Below, piece by piece: positions 12,414 through 13,287 of a stretch of DNA of 13,287 nucleotides (position 1 is the first letter of the stretch; every line of letters begins with the position of its first letter). The notes beneath the pieces were generated by a model. That model made no database searches, was not told the origin of the DNA, and worked only from the letters and a program-made list of their open reading frames with translations. Origin of the DNA: Pseudomonadota bacterium (GTDB lineage: Bacteria; Myxococcota_A; Polyangia; Polyangiales; Polyangiaceae); assembly GCA_023460875.1 (NCBI GenBank), contig JAEWOQ010000354.1:1-13287 (forward strand). Reading direction: 5' to 3'. A program made the translations under genes and the position numbers.

Positions 12414-13287
12414 TCACAGGTATCCAGAGCTCTCGAGGTGGCGCAGGGCTGTCGCGAGCGCTGATCTGGCGGAGGATGGTTCGCGTGCATCACGAAACCG
12501 GGCGGCGCGTGCCAGCGCGTCCATCGCGTCGCCCGGCAGTGGTTGCTGCGTGGGGGCGAGCAGTGTGTCGACGCGTTCCAGGGCACGGTCGACGGCATCG
12601 TCTTTCAGATCCAGGTACAGCAACGTTAGTGTTGCGATCCACTGCATCGGGAAGGCAAGCGCCAGTTCGCTCCAGATGGATACTGCCGCTTCTGCGTGAG
12701 TGCGCGCAGCGTCGATCGCTCCGGTTTTCAACGCCACCCACGACCGGTGAGCGTGGGCCGCTGCTACGTAGTCACGCATGTCGCCAGCATGGGCGGCGCG
12801 GGCGCTCTGCTCCGCGTACTTGGCGGTCGCCTCGACGCGCCGCAAGCGTCGCGCCGCTAGTGTCAAGTAGCTCAGGCACCGCGCGCAATGTGCAACGTCT
12901 CGCGCCCGCTCCGCGAGCTCGAGGGCGGCGCACAGTTCGGCCATCGCCTCTCCGAACGAGTCTTGCCAAAGGAGCACGAAGCCGAGGTTGAAGCGTGCCA
13001 TCGGCAACCCCTCGATGACGCCGTATTTCTCGCAAACGGCAACCGCAGCATGGGCGTAGGCGAGCGTCTCTTCAGTGGTGACGTACCGATCCCGCCGTAA
13101 GTTGAGCTGCAGCTGACTTTGATAGAACCGCACGCGGTGCTGAGCGGACCCATGTCGGTCGACGACGGGCTTCAGCCGCTGGACAATCGCTTCCATCTGG
13201 TGCGTGTTGCCGATCCAGTAGTAGACCCAGAGTTCGTCGATGTGGACCATGATCCACTCGTTTCGTTCCTCGGGGGAGAGGGCGCCG
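12414..13287 (-). CDS. TPR-repeat protein, C-terminal part (probable large signalling/regulatory protein; 5' cut by window)
   Basis: The frame is open to the window edge: residues SPEERNEWI precede the ATG at 13250, so that ATG is probably internal. The ~290 visible residues are all-helical with tetratricopeptide-like repeats, for example MARFNLGFVLLWQDSFGEAM and AALELAERARDVAHCARCLS, then AKYAEQSARAAHAG, then AARTHAEAAVSIWSELA. Such tails are typical of large myxobacterial Ser/Thr kinase, AAA-ATPase or LuxR-type regulators, where the TPRs follow the ATPase part. Only the TPR portion is seen, so the catalytic type is inference. It ends 22 bp before the cluster's first gene on the same strand. 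It could regulate the cluster or simply be the upstream neighbour. Confidence 0.8.
   Translation of the reverse strand, partial: GALSPEERNEWIMVHIDELWVYYWIGNTHQMEAIVQRLKPVVDRHGSAQHRVRFYQSQLQLNLRRDRYVTTEETLAYAHAAVAVCEKYGVIEGLPMARFNLGFVLLWQDSFGEAMAELCAALELAERARDVAHCARCLSYLTLAARRLRRVEATAKYAEQSARAAHAGDMRDYVAAAHAHRSWVALKTGAIDAARTHAEAAVSIWSELALAFPMQWIATLTLLYLDLKDDAVDRALERVDTLLAPTQQPLPGDAMDALARAARFRDAREPSSARSALATALRHLESSGYL

Noticed and set aside
11684..12598. Longer start (12598) for the first NIPSNAP-like gene
   Set aside because: The additional N-terminus overlaps the TPR gene, is rich in Pro, Arg, Cys and His without structure, and ATG 12391 has its own ribosome binding site and begins the expected beta strand.

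Overview
The window is GC-rich DNA that most resembles a myxobacterium (Polyangia/Sorangium-like Myxococcota). The grounds are very high GC with strong third-position bias on the left side, a Cys-anchored lipoprotein with a long Gly/Ser/Ala linker, and a TPR-rich C-terminus of the kind found in large myxobacterial signalling proteins. The taxonomic call is inference.

Left part, plus strand (1-6440). The window opens inside a CorC/HlyC-type gene (CBS domain end plus CorC_HlyC domain), followed by a strong hairpin. Next is a short relic of a radical SAM gene: its first ~50 and last ~30 residues are joined in frame, the middle is gone and the third cluster cysteine is replaced. Then come a 1149-aa uncharacterised polytopic membrane protein and a 624-aa lipoprotein with an SUMF1-like domain that lacks the formylglycine-generating cysteines. 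The lipoprotein's 3' end is the first unit of a five-copy, 64-65 bp tandem repeat with a hairpin in each unit (6411-6715), followed by a 14-bp tandem repeat (6724-6783).

Right part, minus strand (13287-6878). This is a compact gene cluster. In transcription order it holds: the C-terminus of a TPR protein (cut by the window edge); an uncharacterised protein (NIPSNAP-like by inference); an NmrA-like NAD(P)-binding protein; a 99-aa small protein A; a relic of a ycaO gene; a second NIPSNAP-like protein; a 96-aa small protein B paralogous to A; a full-length YcaO; and TfuA, overlapping ycaO by 4 bp. YcaO-TfuA pairs are known to install backbone thioamides. Two paralogous, highly conserved small proteins placed before ycaO sequence look like the substrates. 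They do not resemble any RiPP precursor I recognise: they share an N-terminal TII.AG.DGKYYK block and a C-terminal GIG..CTIVNLK block with one invariant cysteine.

The order NIPSNAP-like / small protein / ycaO occurs twice, and the first ycaO is reduced to a 119-bp, frameshifted, nearly identical fragment. The cluster therefore seems to have grown by block duplication followed by decay. Parts of it have clearly lower GC than the left half, consistent with transfer. This YcaO-TfuA small-protein system is the most interesting content of the window.
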